A program made the translations under genes and the position numbers. DNA of 64,000 bases from Verrucomicrobiales bacterium (GTDB taxonomy: Bacteria; Verrucomicrobiota; Verrucomicrobiia; Verrucomicrobiales; DEV007). Below the pieces are notes generated by a model. It ran no database searches. It had not been told where the DNA came from and saw only the letters and a list, made by a program, of their open reading frames with translations. Of the stretch, positions 37,401 through 48,590 are shown piece after piece. The stretch covers positions 124,001-188,000 of the forward strand of contig PAAG01000045.1 of assembly GCA_002698785.1 (NCBI GenBank), written 5' to 3'. How positions within the stretch are numbered: the stretch's first letter is position 1; every line of letters begins with the position of its first letter.

Positions 37401-38318
37401 CCGATCCGTAACAAGATCCTCGACATCATTTCCAGCTACGAGCAGAAGTTCGCCGACGTCGACATGGAGCGGGAGCGTCAACTCGACCGCATCGAATCTG
37501 GCGACGAAGTTGATCCTGGTGTCATCAAGCAGGTAAAGGTATACGTCGCCAAGAAGCGTAAGCTTTCAGTCGGTGACAAGATGGCCGGTCGTCACGGTAA
37601 CAAAGGTGTTGTTGCGACGATCGTTCCGGAAGAAGACATGCCGTTCCTCGAAGATGGAACTCCAGTCGACATCTGTTTGAACCCCCTCGGCGTTCCTAGC
37701 CGAATGAACGTAGGACAGGTTCTTGAAACACACCTCGGTGTTGCTGCCAAGGCTCTTGGCTTCAAAGTGGCCACACCTGTGTTTGACGGTATTCCTGAAT
37801 CGAAAATCGTGGAGTATCTCCAGGAAGCGAAGGAGAAAGAAGGCTTCGAATGGATCGGTCTCAACGGTAAGTCACAGCTTTACGATGGCCGCACCGGCGA
37901 TCCTTTCTATCAGGAGGTCGTGGTCGGCATCATTTACATGCTGAAGCTCGGTCACCTTGTCCAGGACAAGATCCACGCCCGGGCGGTCGGTCCTTACTCG
38001 CTCGTCACCCAGCAGCCGCTTGGTGGTAAAGCCCAATACGGCGGTCAGCGATTCGGTGAGATGGAGGTGTGGGCCCTCGAGGCCTACGGTGCAGCCTACA
38101 CGCTGCAGGAACTTCTCACCGTTAAGTCTGATGACGTTCAGGGACGGACACGGATTTACGAGTCCATCGTTAAGGGGGATAACACCCTCGACGCTGGAAC
38201 GCCTGAATCATTCAACGTTCTCATCAAGGAGATGCAAAGCCTCGGTCTCGACGTTCGCGTCGGTTCTTCCGACCGTTCGCCCGAGGAAATCCTCTCCGAC
38301 AGTCTCGCAATTTCCTAA
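34467..38318 (+). CDS. rpoB: DNA-directed RNA polymerase subunit beta
   Basis: 1283 residues. Rifampicin-region motifs ([29 protein letters not shown]) and the active-centre stretch [19 protein letters not shown] are clear, as is the C-terminal clamp segment [21 protein letters not shown] lysine/glutamine-rich insert lies near residues 880-930 (KEQQKQQKQ). The codon bias matches the neighbouring ribosomal genes. rpoC follows after 52 bases. Confidence 0.99.
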   Translation: MSARAQKLERLYFGKIEEAIDTPNLIEVQLDSYREFLQQEVTPSDRISTGLQSVFQEVFPIQSYDEKFTLDFAKYEVGEPKLTALEALRDGETFSAPLYVTFALTDESGTKEERVYMGELPMMTQRGTFVINGAERVVVSQLHRSPGVCFETNLHLNGKTLFGFRIIPDRGSWMEVQFDTNDLLYVYLDRRRRRRKFLATTFLRAIGYPTDEDIISQFYEIEKLKIDPSMDEAELANMVIFEDVMDGDMVVAKAYEPLTLAVITQLSGLGIKSVPIVQASHDDLLIKSLKKDPAANEEEALKDIYRRLRPGDPPTVANARALLKRLFFDPKKYDLTRVGRYKINQKLGLDVDENERVITSDDFLVAMGYLFGLRRGEGVLDDIDHLGSRRIRAVGELLANQCRVGLARTERLVKERMTLFDINLDGMTPSKLVNPKALAAVVRDFFGRSQLSQFMDQINPLSELTHKRRLSALGPGGLNRDRAGFEVRDVHPSHYGRICPIETPEGPNIGLINSMSCYARINEFGFIETPYRRIVKGKVSKKIDYLTADQEESYLIAQANNPIDEKGNFLTEKITVRHLGEFIEVDPTESTYMDVSPKQLVSVAASLIPFLEHDDANRALMGSNMQRQGVPLLVSDSPYVGTGMEGKVARDSRAVVVSIGAGIVAAATAEIIVVTSDGELPCSEAQFLTNPFKLKSDVDNGVYVYPLRKFMRSNAGTCINQKPIINRGDKVKAGDVLADGPNTEQGELALGRNVLVAFMPWNGYNFEDAIVISERIVKEDVYTSIHVDEFEIGARDTKLGPEEITRDIPNVGEEALKDLGPDGVIRVGAEVKPGDILVGKITPKSETELAPEERLLRAIFGEKAADVKDTSLRVPSGCVGIVMDVRVSSRNSSSKEKLDPKEQQKQQKQIIDEHKRRHEELTEQLTEKLSDILLGEKIPLDVVNGRTGEIIIPANRKITKTLLRKLADNYANVEIDPSPIRNKILDIISSYEQKFADVDMERERQLDRIESGDEVDPGVIKQVKVYVAKKRKLSVGDKMAGRHGNKGVVATIVPEEDMPFLEDGTPVDICLNPLGVPSRMNVGQVLETHLGVAAKALGFKVATPVFDGIPESKIVEYLQEAKEKEGFEWIGLNGKSQLYDGRTGDPFYQEVVVGIIYMLKLGHLVQDKIHARAVGPYSLVTQQPLGGKAQYGGQRFGEMEVWALEAYGAAYTLQELLTVKSDDVQGRTRIYESIVKGDNTLDAGTPESFNVLIKEMQSLGLDVRVGSSDRSPEEILSDSLAIS

Positions 38319-38370
38319 TCCGTGTATCGCGATCCCAACCTAATCCTTCGAACCCTAGCCATTTAAAGTC

Positions 38371-41300
38371 GTGTCAGTTCCAACTTTAAGCTCAGAAACT
38401 CATCTTGACGAAATCTTCGGACTTGAGCGCAAGTCCGACAGTTTCGATCACGTTCGTATCACGGTAGCCAACCCCGAAACGATCCGCTCCTGGAGTCGTG
38501 GGGAGGTAAAAAATCCGGAAACGATTAACTACCGTACATTCAAGCCAGAAAAGGGAGGCCTTTTCTGTGAGCGGATTTTCGGTCCTACCAAGGACTGGGA
38601 ATGTGCCTGCGGTAAATACAAGCGCATCAAGCACAAAGGAACGGTCTGTGACCGTTGCGGTGTTGAGGTGACGCTCTCCCGCGTGCGTCGTGAACGCATG
38701 GGCCACATCGAATTGGCCGTGCCTGTGTCGCACATCTGGTTCTACAAGTGTATGCCTTCCCGCATCGGCCTCATGCTCGACATGAGTGCCCGTCAGCTGG
38801 AGCGCGTGATTTATTACGAAGACTATATCGTGGTTGATCCGGGCAACACCCCGCTCGAACCAGGACAGCTCCTTACCGAACTCGAATTCCGTGACGCCCA
38901 GGAAGAATACGGCGTCGAAGGTTTCGAGGCAGGAATGGGTGCTGAAGCTGTTCGCGACCTTCTTTCCCGTATAGAGCTTCCCGTCCTCATCGAGGAGATG
39001 GAAGAAGCCATGGGCAAGACCCGTTCCAAGCAGGTCCGTAAGAAGCTCGCTAAGCGCCTCAAGCTCGCTCAAGGTTTCCATTACTCAAAGACTCGTCCCG
39101 AGTGGATGATCCTTGAGGTTCTTCCTGTCATTCCTCCGGACCTTCGTCCGCTGGTTCCTCTGGAAGGTGGCCGCTTTGCTACTTCCGATTTGAACGACCT
39201 CTACCGTCGAGTCATCAACCGGAACAACCGTCTTAAGAACCTTCTGCAGCTCAAGACTCCAGACGTCATCATCCGTAACGAGAAGCGTATGCTTCAGGAA
39301 GCGGTTGATGCCCTCTTCGACAACGGACGTCATGGTCGCGCCGTCACCGGTGCTGGTAACCGTGCCCTCAAGTCGCTTTCGGACATGCTCAAAGGTAAGG
39401 GCGGACGTTTCCGTCAGAACCTTCTCGGTAAGCGAGTCGACTACTCCGGTCGTTCCGTGATCGTGATTGGTCCTGACCTCAAGCTCCACCAGTGCGGTCT
39501 TCCGAAGAAGATGGCTCTCGTTCTTTTCGAGCCATTCATCATTCGTCGCCTTAAAGAGCTTGGTTACGTACACACCGTTCGTAGCGCGAAGAAGCTCATC
39601 GAGCGCAAGACTTCTGAAGTTTGGGATATCCTCGAAGAGGTGACCAAAGGACATCCGGTCATGTTGAACCGTGCGCCCACGCTTCACCGCCTCTCGATTC
39701 AGGCATTTGAGCCTGTTCTCATCGAGGGATCGGCGATTCGTGTTCACCCGCTCGTTTGTACTGCGTATAACGCTGACTTCGATGGTGACCAGATGGCGGT
39801 TCACGTTCCTCTCTCAGTGGAAGCACAGATGGAGGCCCGCATGCTCATGCTTGCGCCGAATAACATCTTCACTCCTTCGAGTGGTAAGCCGATCACGACG
39901 CCTTCGCAGGATATTACGCTTGGTTCGTACTTCCTCACATATTGCCGTCAGATCCCTCTTCGCGATCCTGACAAAGAGCCGACGCTTCCGCTCTTCTCAG
40001 ATACTTCTGAGGTTGAGTTTGCTGTGGCGAACCGCTCCATCGACATGCACGACCCAATTCGTCTGCGTAACCCGGATTTCGGTAACAACGACACCATTTT
40101 CGGTGACGGGGAGCGCAAGGTGATCATCACCACGGCGGGACGTGTTCGTTTCAACGAGATTTGGCCCGATGCTCTTGGCTTCTTCAACGGCACTGCTGGT
40201 AAGAAGCAATTGTCTGATATCATTTGGCGTTGCTACCAGGTATCCGGTCAGGACGGAACTGTCCGTTCACTCGATCTTCTCAAATCTCTTGGGTTCAAAG
40301 AGGCGACCCGTTCCGGAACTTCTGTCGGTATCTTCGACATGATCATTCCGGATGAGAAAGCGACCGAGGTTGACGAAGCGACCGCAGAGGTGAAGAAAGC
40401 GAACGATCAGTATCGTGCTGGTGTCATCACCAACAAGGAGCGCTACAACAAGATCGTCGATATCTGGACACATGCTGGTGACGAGATCACTAAGGCGCTG
40501 TTCCGCACCATTGAGCACAACGAGGGCAAAGACCTTCCGAGTCCGCTCTTCATGATGGTCGATTCCGGTGCTCGTGGTAACCGTCAGCAGATTAAGCAGC
40601 TTTCCGGTATGCGCGGTCTTATGGCCAAGCCTTCTGGTGAGATTATTGAACGTCCGATTATTTCGAACTTCCGTTCTGGTCTTTCCGTTCTGGAATACTT
40701 CATCTCCACTCACGGTGCGCGTAAAGGTCTTGCCGATACCGCGCTTAAGACAGCTGACTCCGGTTACATGACCCGTAAGCTTGTCGATGTGGCTCAGGAC
40801 GTGATCATCACCGAAGAGGACTGTGGAACCGCAAATGGTATTCTCGTGAAGTCGATCTACGAAGGTGATGAAGAGGTCGTCGATCTCAAGACTCGTATTT
40901 ACGGTCGTGTTGCTGCTGAGAAAGTGGTGAACGGAGACGAAGCCGTCGTTAAGCCAAGCCAGATGATTGATGAGGAGATCGCGCTTCGCCTCAACGACAT
41001 CGGCCATGAGCAGCTTAAGATTCGCTCGGTCCTTACTTGTGAGAGCCGTCGCGGTTGTTGTGCTCGCTGTTATGGCATGAACCTGGCCACGAACGAAATG
41101 GCCAAGGTTGGTGAGGCTGTCGGTATTATTGCCGCCCAGTCGATTGGCGAGCCTGGAACACAGTTGACGATGCGTACATTCCACGTTGGTGGTGTTGCAT
41201 CCGGAACGTTCAAGCAGCCGATCATTAAGGTGAAGACGAAGGGTATCATTCACTACAATAACCTTCGTACGGTGGAAACGCCGGACAAGACCTTCGTTGC

Positions 41301-42534
41301 TCTGAACAAGAACGGAACGGTTTCTATTCACGACAAGGACGGGCGTGAGCTTGAGTCTTACAACATCGTCAGCGGTTCTGTGATTCAGGTCGGTGACAAC
41401 GAGGAGATCAAGAAGGGAGCCACCCTTGCGACATGGGACCCTTACAGTGTTCCGGTGATTACCGAGAAGGCTGGTAAGATTCAGTTCCGCGACATGATCC
41501 AGGGCATTACCCTTGATACTGAGATCGACAAGGAGACGAACACCAAAGGGCTCGTGGTTATCGAGCACAAAGAGGACCTCCACCCACAGATCCAGATCGT
41601 GGACGAGAAGACCGGCGAAGAGTTGGCTACCTACTCGATCCCGACAGGTGCTCACCTTTCTGTGAAGGAAGGTCAGAAAGTAACTGGTGGTGATCAGCTT
41701 GCCAAGACTCCGCGGAAAGTATCCGAGACTAAGGATATTACCGGTGGTCTTCCTCGTGTTGCTGAGCTCTTCGAAGCTCGGAAGCCGAAAGAAGTGGCCG
41801 AGATTGCGAAGATTGACGGTGAAGTATCTCTTGGAGGAACGGTTCGTGCGAAGCGTAAGCTACTCGTGACAGATCCAGACACCGGAGAGCAGGAAGAACA
41901 CCTCATTCCTCTTGGTAAGCACTACCTCGTCCAGCCCGGTGACCGTGTTCACAAGGGGCAGAAGCTCACTGAAGGTGCTGTTATTCCTCACGATATTCTC
42001 GACATTCTTGGACCACACGCTCTTATGGAGCACCTCGTTAGCGAGGTTCAGGACGTTTACCGTCTCCAGGGTGTGGAAATTAATGACAAGCACATCGAGA
42101 TCATCATCCGTCAGATGCTTCGTAAGGTTCGCATCACCGATCCTGGTGATACCCAGTTCCTCTGGGGTGACCAAATTGAGCGCACGACGTTTGAAGCCAT
42201 CAACGCTGATATGGTGGAACAAGGTGGTAAGCCTGCAGAAGGCGAGCCGGTTCTCCTTGGTATCACCAAGGCATCTCTGGAAACGGACAGCTTCATTTCT
42301 GCGGCATCCTTCCAGGATACCACTCGAGTGCTCACCGAAGCGTCTACTCTCGGCAAGATCGACTACCTCCGTGGATTCAAGGAAAACGTCATCATGGGAC
42401 ACCTCATTCCTGCGGGAACCGGTTTCCATGCGACTCGCAACCTCGGTGTTGTAGAGCATGCCGTTCCAGAAGATCTCGTAGAGAAAGAAGAAGCTCCTGT
42501 TGAAGAAGAGGAGACTGTCGAAGAACTCGCATAA
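38371..42534 (+). CDS. rpoC: DNA-directed RNA polymerase subunit beta'
   Basis: 1387 residues. The N-terminal zinc-binding cysteines ([20 protein letters not shown]) and the catalytic Mg-binding motif [12 protein letters not shown] are present, as are a second Cys cluster ([13 protein letters not shown]) and the trigger loop region ([13 protein letters not shown]). The C-terminus ends in a Glu-rich tail. A strong hairpin follows at 42550. Confidence 0.99.
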   Translation: MSVPTLSSETHLDEIFGLERKSDSFDHVRITVANPETIRSWSRGEVKNPETINYRTFKPEKGGLFCERIFGPTKDWECACGKYKRIKHKGTVCDRCGVEVTLSRVRRERMGHIELAVPVSHIWFYKCMPSRIGLMLDMSARQLERVIYYEDYIVVDPGNTPLEPGQLLTELEFRDAQEEYGVEGFEAGMGAEAVRDLLSRIELPVLIEEMEEAMGKTRSKQVRKKLAKRLKLAQGFHYSKTRPEWMILEVLPVIPPDLRPLVPLEGGRFATSDLNDLYRRVINRNNRLKNLLQLKTPDVIIRNEKRMLQEAVDALFDNGRHGRAVTGAGNRALKSLSDMLKGKGGRFRQNLLGKRVDYSGRSVIVIGPDLKLHQCGLPKKMALVLFEPFIIRRLKELGYVHTVRSAKKLIERKTSEVWDILEEVTKGHPVMLNRAPTLHRLSIQAFEPVLIEGSAIRVHPLVCTAYNADFDGDQMAVHVPLSVEAQMEARMLMLAPNNIFTPSSGKPITTPSQDITLGSYFLTYCRQIPLRDPDKEPTLPLFSDTSEVEFAVANRSIDMHDPIRLRNPDFGNNDTIFGDGERKVIITTAGRVRFNEIWPDALGFFNGTAGKKQLSDIIWRCYQVSGQDGTVRSLDLLKSLGFKEATRSGTSVGIFDMIIPDEKATEVDEATAEVKKANDQYRAGVITNKERYNKIVDIWTHAGDEITKALFRTIEHNEGKDLPSPLFMMVDSGARGNRQQIKQLSGMRGLMAKPSGEIIERPIISNFRSGLSVLEYFISTHGARKGLADTALKTADSGYMTRKLVDVAQDVIITEEDCGTANGILVKSIYEGDEEVVDLKTRIYGRVAAEKVVNGDEAVVKPSQMIDEEIALRLNDIGHEQLKIRSVLTCESRRGCCARCYGMNLATNEMAKVGEAVGIIAAQSIGEPGTQLTMRTFHVGGVASGTFKQPIIKVKTKGIIHYNNLRTVETPDKTFVALNKNGTVSIHDKDGRELESYNIVSGSVIQVGDNEEIKKGATLATWDPYSVPVITEKAGKIQFRDMIQGITLDTEIDKETNTKGLVVIEHKEDLHPQIQIVDEKTGEELATYSIPTGAHLSVKEGQKVTGGDQLAKTPRKVSETKDITGGLPRVAELFEARKPKEVAEIAKIDGEVSLGGTVRAKRKLLVTDPDTGEQEEHLIPLGKHYLVQPGDRVHKGQKLTEGAVIPHDILDILGPHALMEHLVSEVQDVYRLQGVEINDKHIEIIIRQMLRKVRITDPGDTQFLWGDQIERTTFEAINADMVEQGGKPAEGEPVLLGITKASLETDSFISAASFQDTTRVLTEASTLGKIDYLRGFKENVIMGHLIPAGTGFHATRNLGVVEHAVPEDLVEKEEAPVEEEETVEELA

Positions 42535-42549
42535 TAGGAATCAATTTTG

Positions 42550-42579
42550 GGGATGGCGGAGCGACAATTCCGCCATCCC
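42550..42579 (+). terminator. Hairpin after rpoC, probable terminator
   Basis: A perfect 11-base stem GGGATGGCGGA/TCCGCCATCCC with an 8-base loop is followed by TACTTTTCC, a weak T-tract. It lies 15 bases after the rpoC stop and probably reduces readthrough into rpsB. Further small repeats (GGGCG/CGCCC; TGCCC/GGGCA) lie between it and rpsB. Confidence 0.65.
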
Positions 42580-42742
42580 TACTTTTCCTTGATTTTTCTG
42601 AATTTGGGCGTTTAGTGGCGCCCCTTTCCCGACCATCCTCGAAGAACAATCGAGAAGTGAATGCCCGCAGGGGCAGGGACTAACAAGGATGGCACTTCTC
42701 AGCGAAATAACGGTTTCCTGCTAAAAGGGGCCGACCAATAAG

Positions 42743-43420
42743 ATGTCTACCGAACTCATTACTGAACTCGTTGAAGCGGGTGTCCATTTCGGACACCAGT
42801 CCCGTAAGTGGAACCCCAAAATGCGCCCCTACATCCTTGGGGAAAAGCAGAACGTTCACCTCATCAACCTCGAAAAGACTGTTGAGCAGATCGATTCAGC
42901 CAGTCAGTATCTTTCCGATCTGATTTCCAAGGGTAAGAAAGTCCTTTTCGTCGGGTGTAAGCGCCAGGCACAGGACGCCGTTCGCGAAGCCGCAGAAGCT
43001 ACCGGACAATACTACGTAAACCACCGCTGGTTGGGTGGAACCCTCACTAACCTTGAGACAGTCCGTCGCAGTGTCAGCCGCATGGAGTCTCTCGAGAACC
43101 TCCAGAAGTCGCCTGACTTCAAAAAGATGAGTAAAAAGGAGATCTCCGCGCTCAATCGCGAGAAGGAGAAGCTTCACCTTCGTCTTTCCGGAATCCGAAA
43201 CATGGATCGCCTTCCTGACGCCGTTGTCATCGTGGATTCTGCTCGCGAATACAATGCGATCAATGAAGCCCGCAAACTTCACATCCCGATCGTTGCCATG
43301 GTCGATTCGAATGCAGATCCTGATCTGGTCGAATACCCGATCGTTTCCAACGATGATGCGATTCGCTCCATCCGGGTTGTTCTGAAGAAGCTCATCGATC
43401 CGGTCATCGCAAACAACTGA
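42743..43420 (+). CDS. rpsB: Ribosomal protein S2 (uS2)
   Basis: 225 residues. VEAGVHFGHQSRKWNPKM and YVNHRWLGGTLTN are diagnostic. It is somewhat shorter at the C-terminus than E. coli S2 (241). It is paired with tsf, the usual bacterial arrangement, and the pair follows rpoC here. Confidence 0.97.
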   Translation: MSTELITELVEAGVHFGHQSRKWNPKMRPYILGEKQNVHLINLEKTVEQIDSASQYLSDLISKGKKVLFVGCKRQAQDAVREAAEATGQYYVNHRWLGGTLTNLETVRRSVSRMESLENLQKSPDFKKMSKKEISALNREKEKLHLRLSGIRNMDRLPDAVVIVDSAREYNAINEARKLHIPIVAMVDSNADPDLVEYPIVSNDDAIRSIRVVLKKLIDPVIANN

Positions 43421-43431
43421 CCGTAACGCGA

Positions 43432-43548
43432 GGGACAGAAGGAGTCGTTCTCCAAGAATACGGACGACTCCAGTCCCGGACTACGGATTCCGGTAGAGTG
43501 GCCTGCCCGAATCCAACAAAATTGCCACTGATTCCCAGTAGTGGAATC
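43432..43548 (+). other. Inverted repeats in the rpsB-tsf spacer
   Basis: A two-tier stem-loop pairs GGGAC (43432-43436) with GTCCC (43473-43477) and, inside it, GGAGTCGT (43441-43448) with ACGACTCC (43464-43471). A second hairpin GATTCC/GGAATC spans 43530-43548. They lie in the 165-base gap before tsf and could regulate tsf or mark an RNA processing site. Read directly; role inferred. Confidence 0.5.
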
Positions 43549-43585
43549 CTCACTTTTACTCCATTACCTCTAACGTAATAAAATC

Positions 43586-44479
43586 ATGGCCGAGATTACC
43601 GTAGAATTGATCAAGACACTCCGCGACAAGACGAATGCGGGAATGATGGACTGCAAAGCCGCCCTCGCTGAAGCGGGTGGTGATCTGGAAGCAGCCGAAA
43701 CTGTTCTTAGGAAGAAGGGGATTGCCGATGCCGACAAGAAAGCAGGCCGTGCCGCTAAGGAAGGTGTCATCGCATCTCGCATCGTAGAGGGAGCAAAAAC
43801 AGGTATCCTTGTCGAAGTGAACTGCGAAACTGACTTCGTTGCCAAGAATGAGAACTTTCAGGCGTTCGTTGAGCAGATCCTCGATCACATCGCCGAGAGC
43901 AAGAGCGTCGATTCTCTTGAAGAACTCAAGGCACAGAAGTTTGCTCAGGATTCTTCTCAGACTCTTGACGAGTTCATCAAAGTCAAAGTGGGTGAGCTTG
44001 GCGAGAACATGGGGCTTACCCGTTTCGCAAAATACGAACTCGATGGTGAAGGCGTTGTCGCTTCCTACATCCACATGCAGGGCCGCGTCGGTGTGCTCGT
44101 TGAAGTTTCTACCGGCGAAGCCGCGACAGCCAAGGACGACGGATTCCGTGAATTCGTCAAAGACCTGACTCTTCACATTGCAGCGGCACAGCCGATCTGC
44201 ATCGGTCGTGACGAAGTTCCTGCTGAGCTTGTCGAGAAAGAGAAGGACATCTTCCGTGAGCAGATGAAAGACAAGCCTGCTGAAATCATCGAGAAAATCA
44301 TCGGCGGTAAGATGGGCAAATTTTACAGCACCAACTGCCTCCTCGAGCAGGCGTTCATTAAGGATGGTGACAAGTCCATCGAGGACCTTATCGACGGAGT
44401 TGCTAAGTCCACTGGCGACAAGAAAATCGAGATCACTCGTTTCGAGCGCTACGCAGTGGGCGAAGAAGTAGAGGGTTAA
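43586..44479 (+). CDS. tsf: Elongation factor Ts
   Basis: 297 residues. The N-terminal motif LRDKTNAGMMDCKAALAEAGGD and the core NCETDFVAKNENF are diagnostic. It exchanges GDP for GTP on EF-Tu. It is the last gene of the gene-expression cluster and is followed by a strong terminator. Confidence 0.98.
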   Translation: MAEITVELIKTLRDKTNAGMMDCKAALAEAGGDLEAAETVLRKKGIADADKKAGRAAKEGVIASRIVEGAKTGILVEVNCETDFVAKNENFQAFVEQILDHIAESKSVDSLEELKAQKFAQDSSQTLDEFIKVKVGELGENMGLTRFAKYELDGEGVVASYIHMQGRVGVLVEVSTGEAATAKDDGFREFVKDLTLHIAAAQPICIGRDEVPAELVEKEKDIFREQMKDKPAEIIEKIIGGKMGKFYSTNCLLEQAFIKDGDKSIEDLIDGVAKSTGDKKIEITRFERYAVGEEVEG

Positions 44480-44508
44480 TTTCCTCCGAACGCTTCTCCT
44501 TATTTTCC

Positions 44509-44546
44509 AAGGCCCGTTCCTGAGAAGGAGCGGGCCTTTTTTGTTT
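44509..44546 (+). terminator. Rho-independent terminator after tsf
   Basis: A 12-base stem AAGGCCCGTTCC/GGAGCGGGCCTT (one G-U pair) with loop TGAGAA runs straight into a T-tract. It ends the gene-expression cluster and separates it from the convergent polA gene. Confidence 0.9.
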
Positions 44547-47340
44547 AATGAGCTTCCAGCCAGTTTGCTCCAGTTCCTGACTCCACAACAATGGGGACGG
44601 AGAGGGGAAGGGCTGATTTCATGGCGTCTTCGATCTTCGGAACGACTTCGTCTGCCTCTTCCTTGTGTAAGTCGAAGACCAGTTCGTCGTGCACTTGCAG
44701 GAGCATGCGTGTTTTGTAACCACCTTTGCTCAGTAGGTCGGCGACCTTTACCATCGCAATCTTGATCATGTCAGCTGCAGTTCCCTGGATGGGTGTGTTG
44801 ATCGCAGTCCGTTCTGCTGCGGCTCGGATTGTGCCGTTTCGCGAATTGATGTCGCGCAGGTAGCGGCGACGTCCCGACATGGTCTCCACGTATCCATCGC
44901 TTTGGGCCTGCTCGATTGTCTTGTCCTGGAACTCCTTAACACCGGGATATTGACGGAAATATTCTTCGATGATCTTCGATGCTTCCGAGCGGGAAACTTC
45001 TCCGTTCAATCGCTGGGACAGGCCAAAGGCGGATATCCCATAGATAATTCCAAAGTTTACCATCTTGGCCGTTCTCCTCATATCAGAAGTGACGCCATCG
45101 AGATCAACGCCGAAGACACGGGCGGCGGTTGCCGTGTGAATATCGAGTTCATTCTGGAATGCTTCGATCATGGCTGCGTCTTCACATAGAGAAGCCATTA
45201 CGCGCAGTTCAATCTGTGAGTAGTCCGCAGCGAGAAGGGTATATTCTTCACTTCTCGGGACGAAGGCTCTGCGAATTTCCCTGCCTTGGTCTGATCGAAT
45301 AGGAATGTTCTGTAGATTTGGGTTGTTCGAAGCGAGGCGCCCAGTCGCTGTCATTAGTTGATGAAACGTTGTGTGGATACGCCCCGTTTCTGAAAAAATG
45401 GCCTCTGGGAGAGCGTCGACATATGTGCTCTTCAACTTTGCAGCCTCTCGATAGGTGAGAATGTCACGCACGATCTGGTGCTCCGTGGCGAGTGCTGTCA
45501 GGGTCTGTTCGTCCGTTTTGTATTGCCCTCTCTTGGTCTTCTTCGGGTTCTCGACAAGGTGAAGTTTGTCGAAAAGAACTTCTCCCACCTGTTTTGGCGA
45601 ATTGAGATTGAACTCGGTTCCGGCTGCTGAGTAAATCGCCTTCTCTTCGGCGGCGATACGCTCTCCGAGGACGGTTCCAATTTCCGAGAGGGTATCCCGA
45701 TCTACTTTGATTCCTTCTGCTTCCATCCCCACTAGCACGGGAACGAGAGGGAACTCGATGTCGTAGAGGATCTGTTCCTGCTGTGACTTTTCGACCTGCT
45801 CACGGAGCTTTGCCGCGAGCTGCCAGGTCACGTCAGCATCTTCACACCCGTATTCTGCGACCTTTTCGAAGTCCGGTCCGGATCCCGTCATTTCGGCTTC
45901 CCCGAATAGGCTGAGTTGGCCGCTCTTTTCTGTTTCTTTTCCGAAAACGGACTCGAACGAGATAGGGGTGTATCCGAGAATTGACTCGGCGAGGTAGTCC
46001 ATCTTGTGCCGCTGGTCGGGCTCGACCAAGCTGTGGGCAAGCATCGTATCGAAGATGGGAGTTGCGACTTTGATTCCCTGCCAGAAGAGAACTCCGATAT
46101 CAAACTTCAGGTTGTGTCCGATTTTCTCGACATCTGTTTTTTCAAAGAGTGAACGAAATTCTTCGAGGATTGCTTTTCCCTTTTCGTCTTCGCTGATCTG
46201 GACGTATGCCGCTTGGTGCTGCTCCCATGAAAACCCAAGGCCGATGATACTCGCAGTTCTCTGATCGAGTGAATTCGTCTCAATGTCGAAGCACCACGAT
46301 TCCAGTTGTTCGAGTTTTGCGATCAGCTTCTCCCTCGACTTCTTGTCGTCGCTGGTGATGTACTGATAGGATTTCTTGAAGTCGCTGATGGTCTTCAATT
46401 GTGCGACCAACTCTCCGCCCTCTTCTGAGGTTGCATGACCGCGGCCTGCCTGGAAGTCAGTTCCGAAAAGCCGCTTTCCGAGAGCATTGAATTCAAACTC
46501 AACGAAGATGGACTTGATGGCTTCGTCATCGCGTTCTGTGATTTTGATGTCGTCAAAGCTCACGTCGACTGGTGCATCCTTCATGATGGTAACCAGTTCT
46601 TTGGAAAGGAGGGCCAAATCGCGATTGTTTTCTACGTTCTCTTTCTGTTTCCCCTTCAACTCATCCGTGTGCTCGAGCAGATTCTCGACGCTGTTGAAGT
46701 TTGAGATCAGCTTGATAGCAGTCTTCTCCCCGACCCCTGGAACGCCCGGAATATTGTCCGAGCTGTCGCCCATCAGTCCAAGGATGTCGATTGTCTGCAG
46801 CGGGTCTTCTACTTGCCAGTTTTCGCAGATTGCAGCTCGATCAAGGATTTGGGCTTCGCTTCCCTGGCGACCGGGTTTGTAAATCCGGGTCGTGTCAGTG
46901 ACAAGCTGGGCAAAATCTTTGTCCGGCGTCACCATATAGGTCTCGAAGTTTCCAATTTCTTCGGCTCGTTTTGCAAGAGTTCCAATGATGTCGTCGGCTT
47001 CCCAGCCGGGGCATTCTATCACGGGAATGTGAAAGGCCTCGATCAATCGCTTCACATGGGGCAGCTGAAGGCTCAGGTCCTCCGGCATGTCTTCCCGTGT
47101 TGCTTTGTATTCCGGATAGAGCTTGTGCCGAGGTGTCGGGTCACTTGTGTCGAAAGCCACGGCAATGTGGGTGGGGGACTGCTTTTCGAGCAAATCGAGA
47201 AGTGTCGTAGTGAATCCGAAAAGGGCCGAGGTATTCACTCGATTCGACGTGTAGATAGGGCTGCGGATCAGGGCGAAGTGAGCGCGATACACCAGCGCCA
47301 TGCCGTCCAGGAGAAAGAGTCGATTCGGGGATTCCGCCAT
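44545..47340 (-). CDS. polA: DNA polymerase I
   Basis: 931 residues with all three domains. The 5'-3' exonuclease (about 1-300) has LLDGMALVYRAHFA and the helix-hairpin-helix GVPGVGEKTA. The proofreading exonuclease keeps its acidic residues (CFDIETNSLD, HNLKFDIGVL, CEDADVTW), so it should be active. The polymerase domain has DYSQIELRVMA, AKMVNFGIIYGISAFGL and QVHDELVF. It acts in repair and Okazaki fragment maturation. It reads toward tsf. Confidence 0.97.
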   Translation of the reverse strand: MAESPNRLFLLDGMALVYRAHFALIRSPIYTSNRVNTSALFGFTTTLLDLLEKQSPTHIAVAFDTSDPTPRHKLYPEYKATREDMPEDLSLQLPHVKRLIEAFHIPVIECPGWEADDIIGTLAKRAEEIGNFETYMVTPDKDFAQLVTDTTRIYKPGRQGSEAQILDRAAICENWQVEDPLQTIDILGLMGDSSDNIPGVPGVGEKTAIKLISNFNSVENLLEHTDELKGKQKENVENNRDLALLSKELVTIMKDAPVDVSFDDIKITERDDEAIKSIFVEFEFNALGKRLFGTDFQAGRGHATSEEGGELVAQLKTISDFKKSYQYITSDDKKSREKLIAKLEQLESWCFDIETNSLDQRTASIIGLGFSWEQHQAAYVQISEDEKGKAILEEFRSLFEKTDVEKIGHNLKFDIGVLFWQGIKVATPIFDTMLAHSLVEPDQRHKMDYLAESILGYTPISFESVFGKETEKSGQLSLFGEAEMTGSGPDFEKVAEYGCEDADVTWQLAAKLREQVEKSQQEQILYDIEFPLVPVLVGMEAEGIKVDRDTLSEIGTVLGERIAAEEKAIYSAAGTEFNLNSPKQVGEVLFDKLHLVENPKKTKRGQYKTDEQTLTALATEHQIVRDILTYREAAKLKSTYVDALPEAIFSETGRIHTTFHQLMTATGRLASNNPNLQNIPIRSDQGREIRRAFVPRSEEYTLLAADYSQIELRVMASLCEDAAMIEAFQNELDIHTATAARVFGVDLDGVTSDMRRTAKMVNFGIIYGISAFGLSQRLNGEVSRSEASKIIEEYFRQYPGVKEFQDKTIEQAQSDGYVETMSGRRRYLRDINSRNGTIRAAAERTAINTPIQGTAADMIKIAMVKVADLLSKGGYKTRMLLQVHDELVFDLHKEEADEVVPKIEDAMKSALPLSVPIVVESGTGANWLEAH

Positions 47341-47414
47341 TGGGAAACAGAGCGGTTCCGTGGGATGGAATCAAGAGGATTGATCAGACAAATCGATCCA
47401 GGAATGTGTCGGTC

Positions 47415-48590
47415 CTACTCTCGGTCAATAGGAACACCCAGCGTCTTAAGGACAGCCTCGAGCTTTTGCTTTTCCTCAATCAATTCCGGGGCAGAACGTT
47501 CGATCTCTCCAATGATATTCGATGCAGCCACGCATTTGTGATATTCTGGGGAGCCTTCTCGGACGGGGCGCCTTTTATTGTGCGTAAGCGTATTGATTAC
47601 GTTGAGGGCGTCGTTATAGCGTTTTCGGTCGGAGTCCATCTTTGCATTGACCTCCGCTAGTTTGATCCGGACTTCGGCTTCTTTCTGCGATTGAAACTTC
47701 ACTGCATCGGTCTGCCCGGGAGTAGAAGGCGCTGCCATGTGTTTTGGTTTGGGTGCCTGTGTGATTGGTCCAGGCCTGAAAGAGAAGGAAAGGGCAGAAG
47801 GGTCGAGTTTACTGTACTCCGCAGGCTCATGTAGTACACCGCGGCCTTCAGCGGCGAGCGCTCCGGCCTGCTTACGGACCTCAGCTCGAGTCATGGCGAA
47901 AACTTCCATAATGGACCGGCCGGGCATTTGAATATGGTTGGAAAGGATCTCGGTAAACAATCCGTCGTTAGCCTGCTCACCGGCATCTGCGGAATAGCTG
48001 ATCAACATACCTGAGGGCGCGGTTACTCTGCCTAAACCACTCTTCGAGCCAGCAAGGCTACGGGTGCCGTTAGGGCCTTCGATCTCGATAGGATTGTCTC
48101 GGCAGGCGTCGAGAATGACGAGTTTCAGATTTGCTTCGGTCTCATCCAGATCATCAAGAACCTTCTGCATAGGTAGGGAATCGAAGTAAAGGCGTTCCTT
48201 CACGCGTCGCACGGTCTCATCACTTCGAGCATCGAACTTGGTGTCTTTTACCAGTAAGTAATTTTCCCCATGAAACTCAATGCCATGGCCGGCAAAATAG
48301 ACGACTGCACATTCCGCATTCGTAGCTTCTTCAATGAATGAATCGAAAGCCTGGGAGATGCTTTCCCGGTCAGGATTCGTGAGAAGGTTTACCGAAAACG
48401 GATCTGGTAAAGATTTCAACGTGTTTGCGATGAGCGATGCGTCACGAACCGCAACCTGCAATTGAGCCGCTGCCGGAAGTTCCTGATACTGGTCAACACC
48501 AATGACCAGCGCTACTCGTTCTGCAGCCCAGAGAGGCGCGCACAACGACAGCAGAGAGGCTATGACGGCTGTTCCGGCGGCCTTCTTCAT
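47415..48590 (-). CDS. Secreted caspase-like (C14/metacaspase-type) protease
   Basis: 391 residues. A signal peptide (about 1-23) sends it to the periplasm or beyond. The catalytic dyad is intact: His102 in YFAGHGIEF and Cys163 in ILDACRDNP. The domain covers about 24-270. The C-terminal ~120 residues are Pro-rich and then coiled-coil-like (EAEVRIKLAEVNAKMDSDRKRYND), of unknown role. Caspase-like proteases cut after Arg, Lys or Asp and occur in bacteria in stress, signalling or defence settings. No defence genes are adjacent, and its export argues against an intracellular death effector. Confidence 0.8.
   Translation of the reverse strand: MKKAAGTAVIASLLSLCAPLWAAERVALVIGVDQYQELPAAAQLQVAVRDASLIANTLKSLPDPFSVNLLTNPDRESISQAFDSFIEEATNAECAVVYFAGHGIEFHGENYLLVKDTKFDARSDETVRRVKERLYFDSLPMQKVLDDLDETEANLKLVILDACRDNPIEIEGPNGTRSLAGSKSGLGRVTAPSGMLISYSADAGEQANDGLFTEILSNHIQMPGRSIMEVFAMTRAEVRKQAGALAAEGRGVLHEPAEYSKLDPSALSFSFRPGPITQAPKPKHMAAPSTPGQTDAVKFQSQKEAEVRIKLAEVNAKMDSDRKRYNDALNVINTLTHNKRRPVREGSPEYHKCVAASNIIGEIERSAPELIEEKQKLEAVLKTLGVPIDRE

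Noticed and set aside
40267-41655. 462-residue minus-strand ORF
   Set aside because: It is antisense to rpoC. High-bias codons on the sense strand leave few stops on the other strand.
47415-48590. Caspase-like gene considered as a defence-system effector
   Set aside because: It carries a signal peptide and neighbours polA and an ABC-F gene; no sensor or nuclease partner is present.
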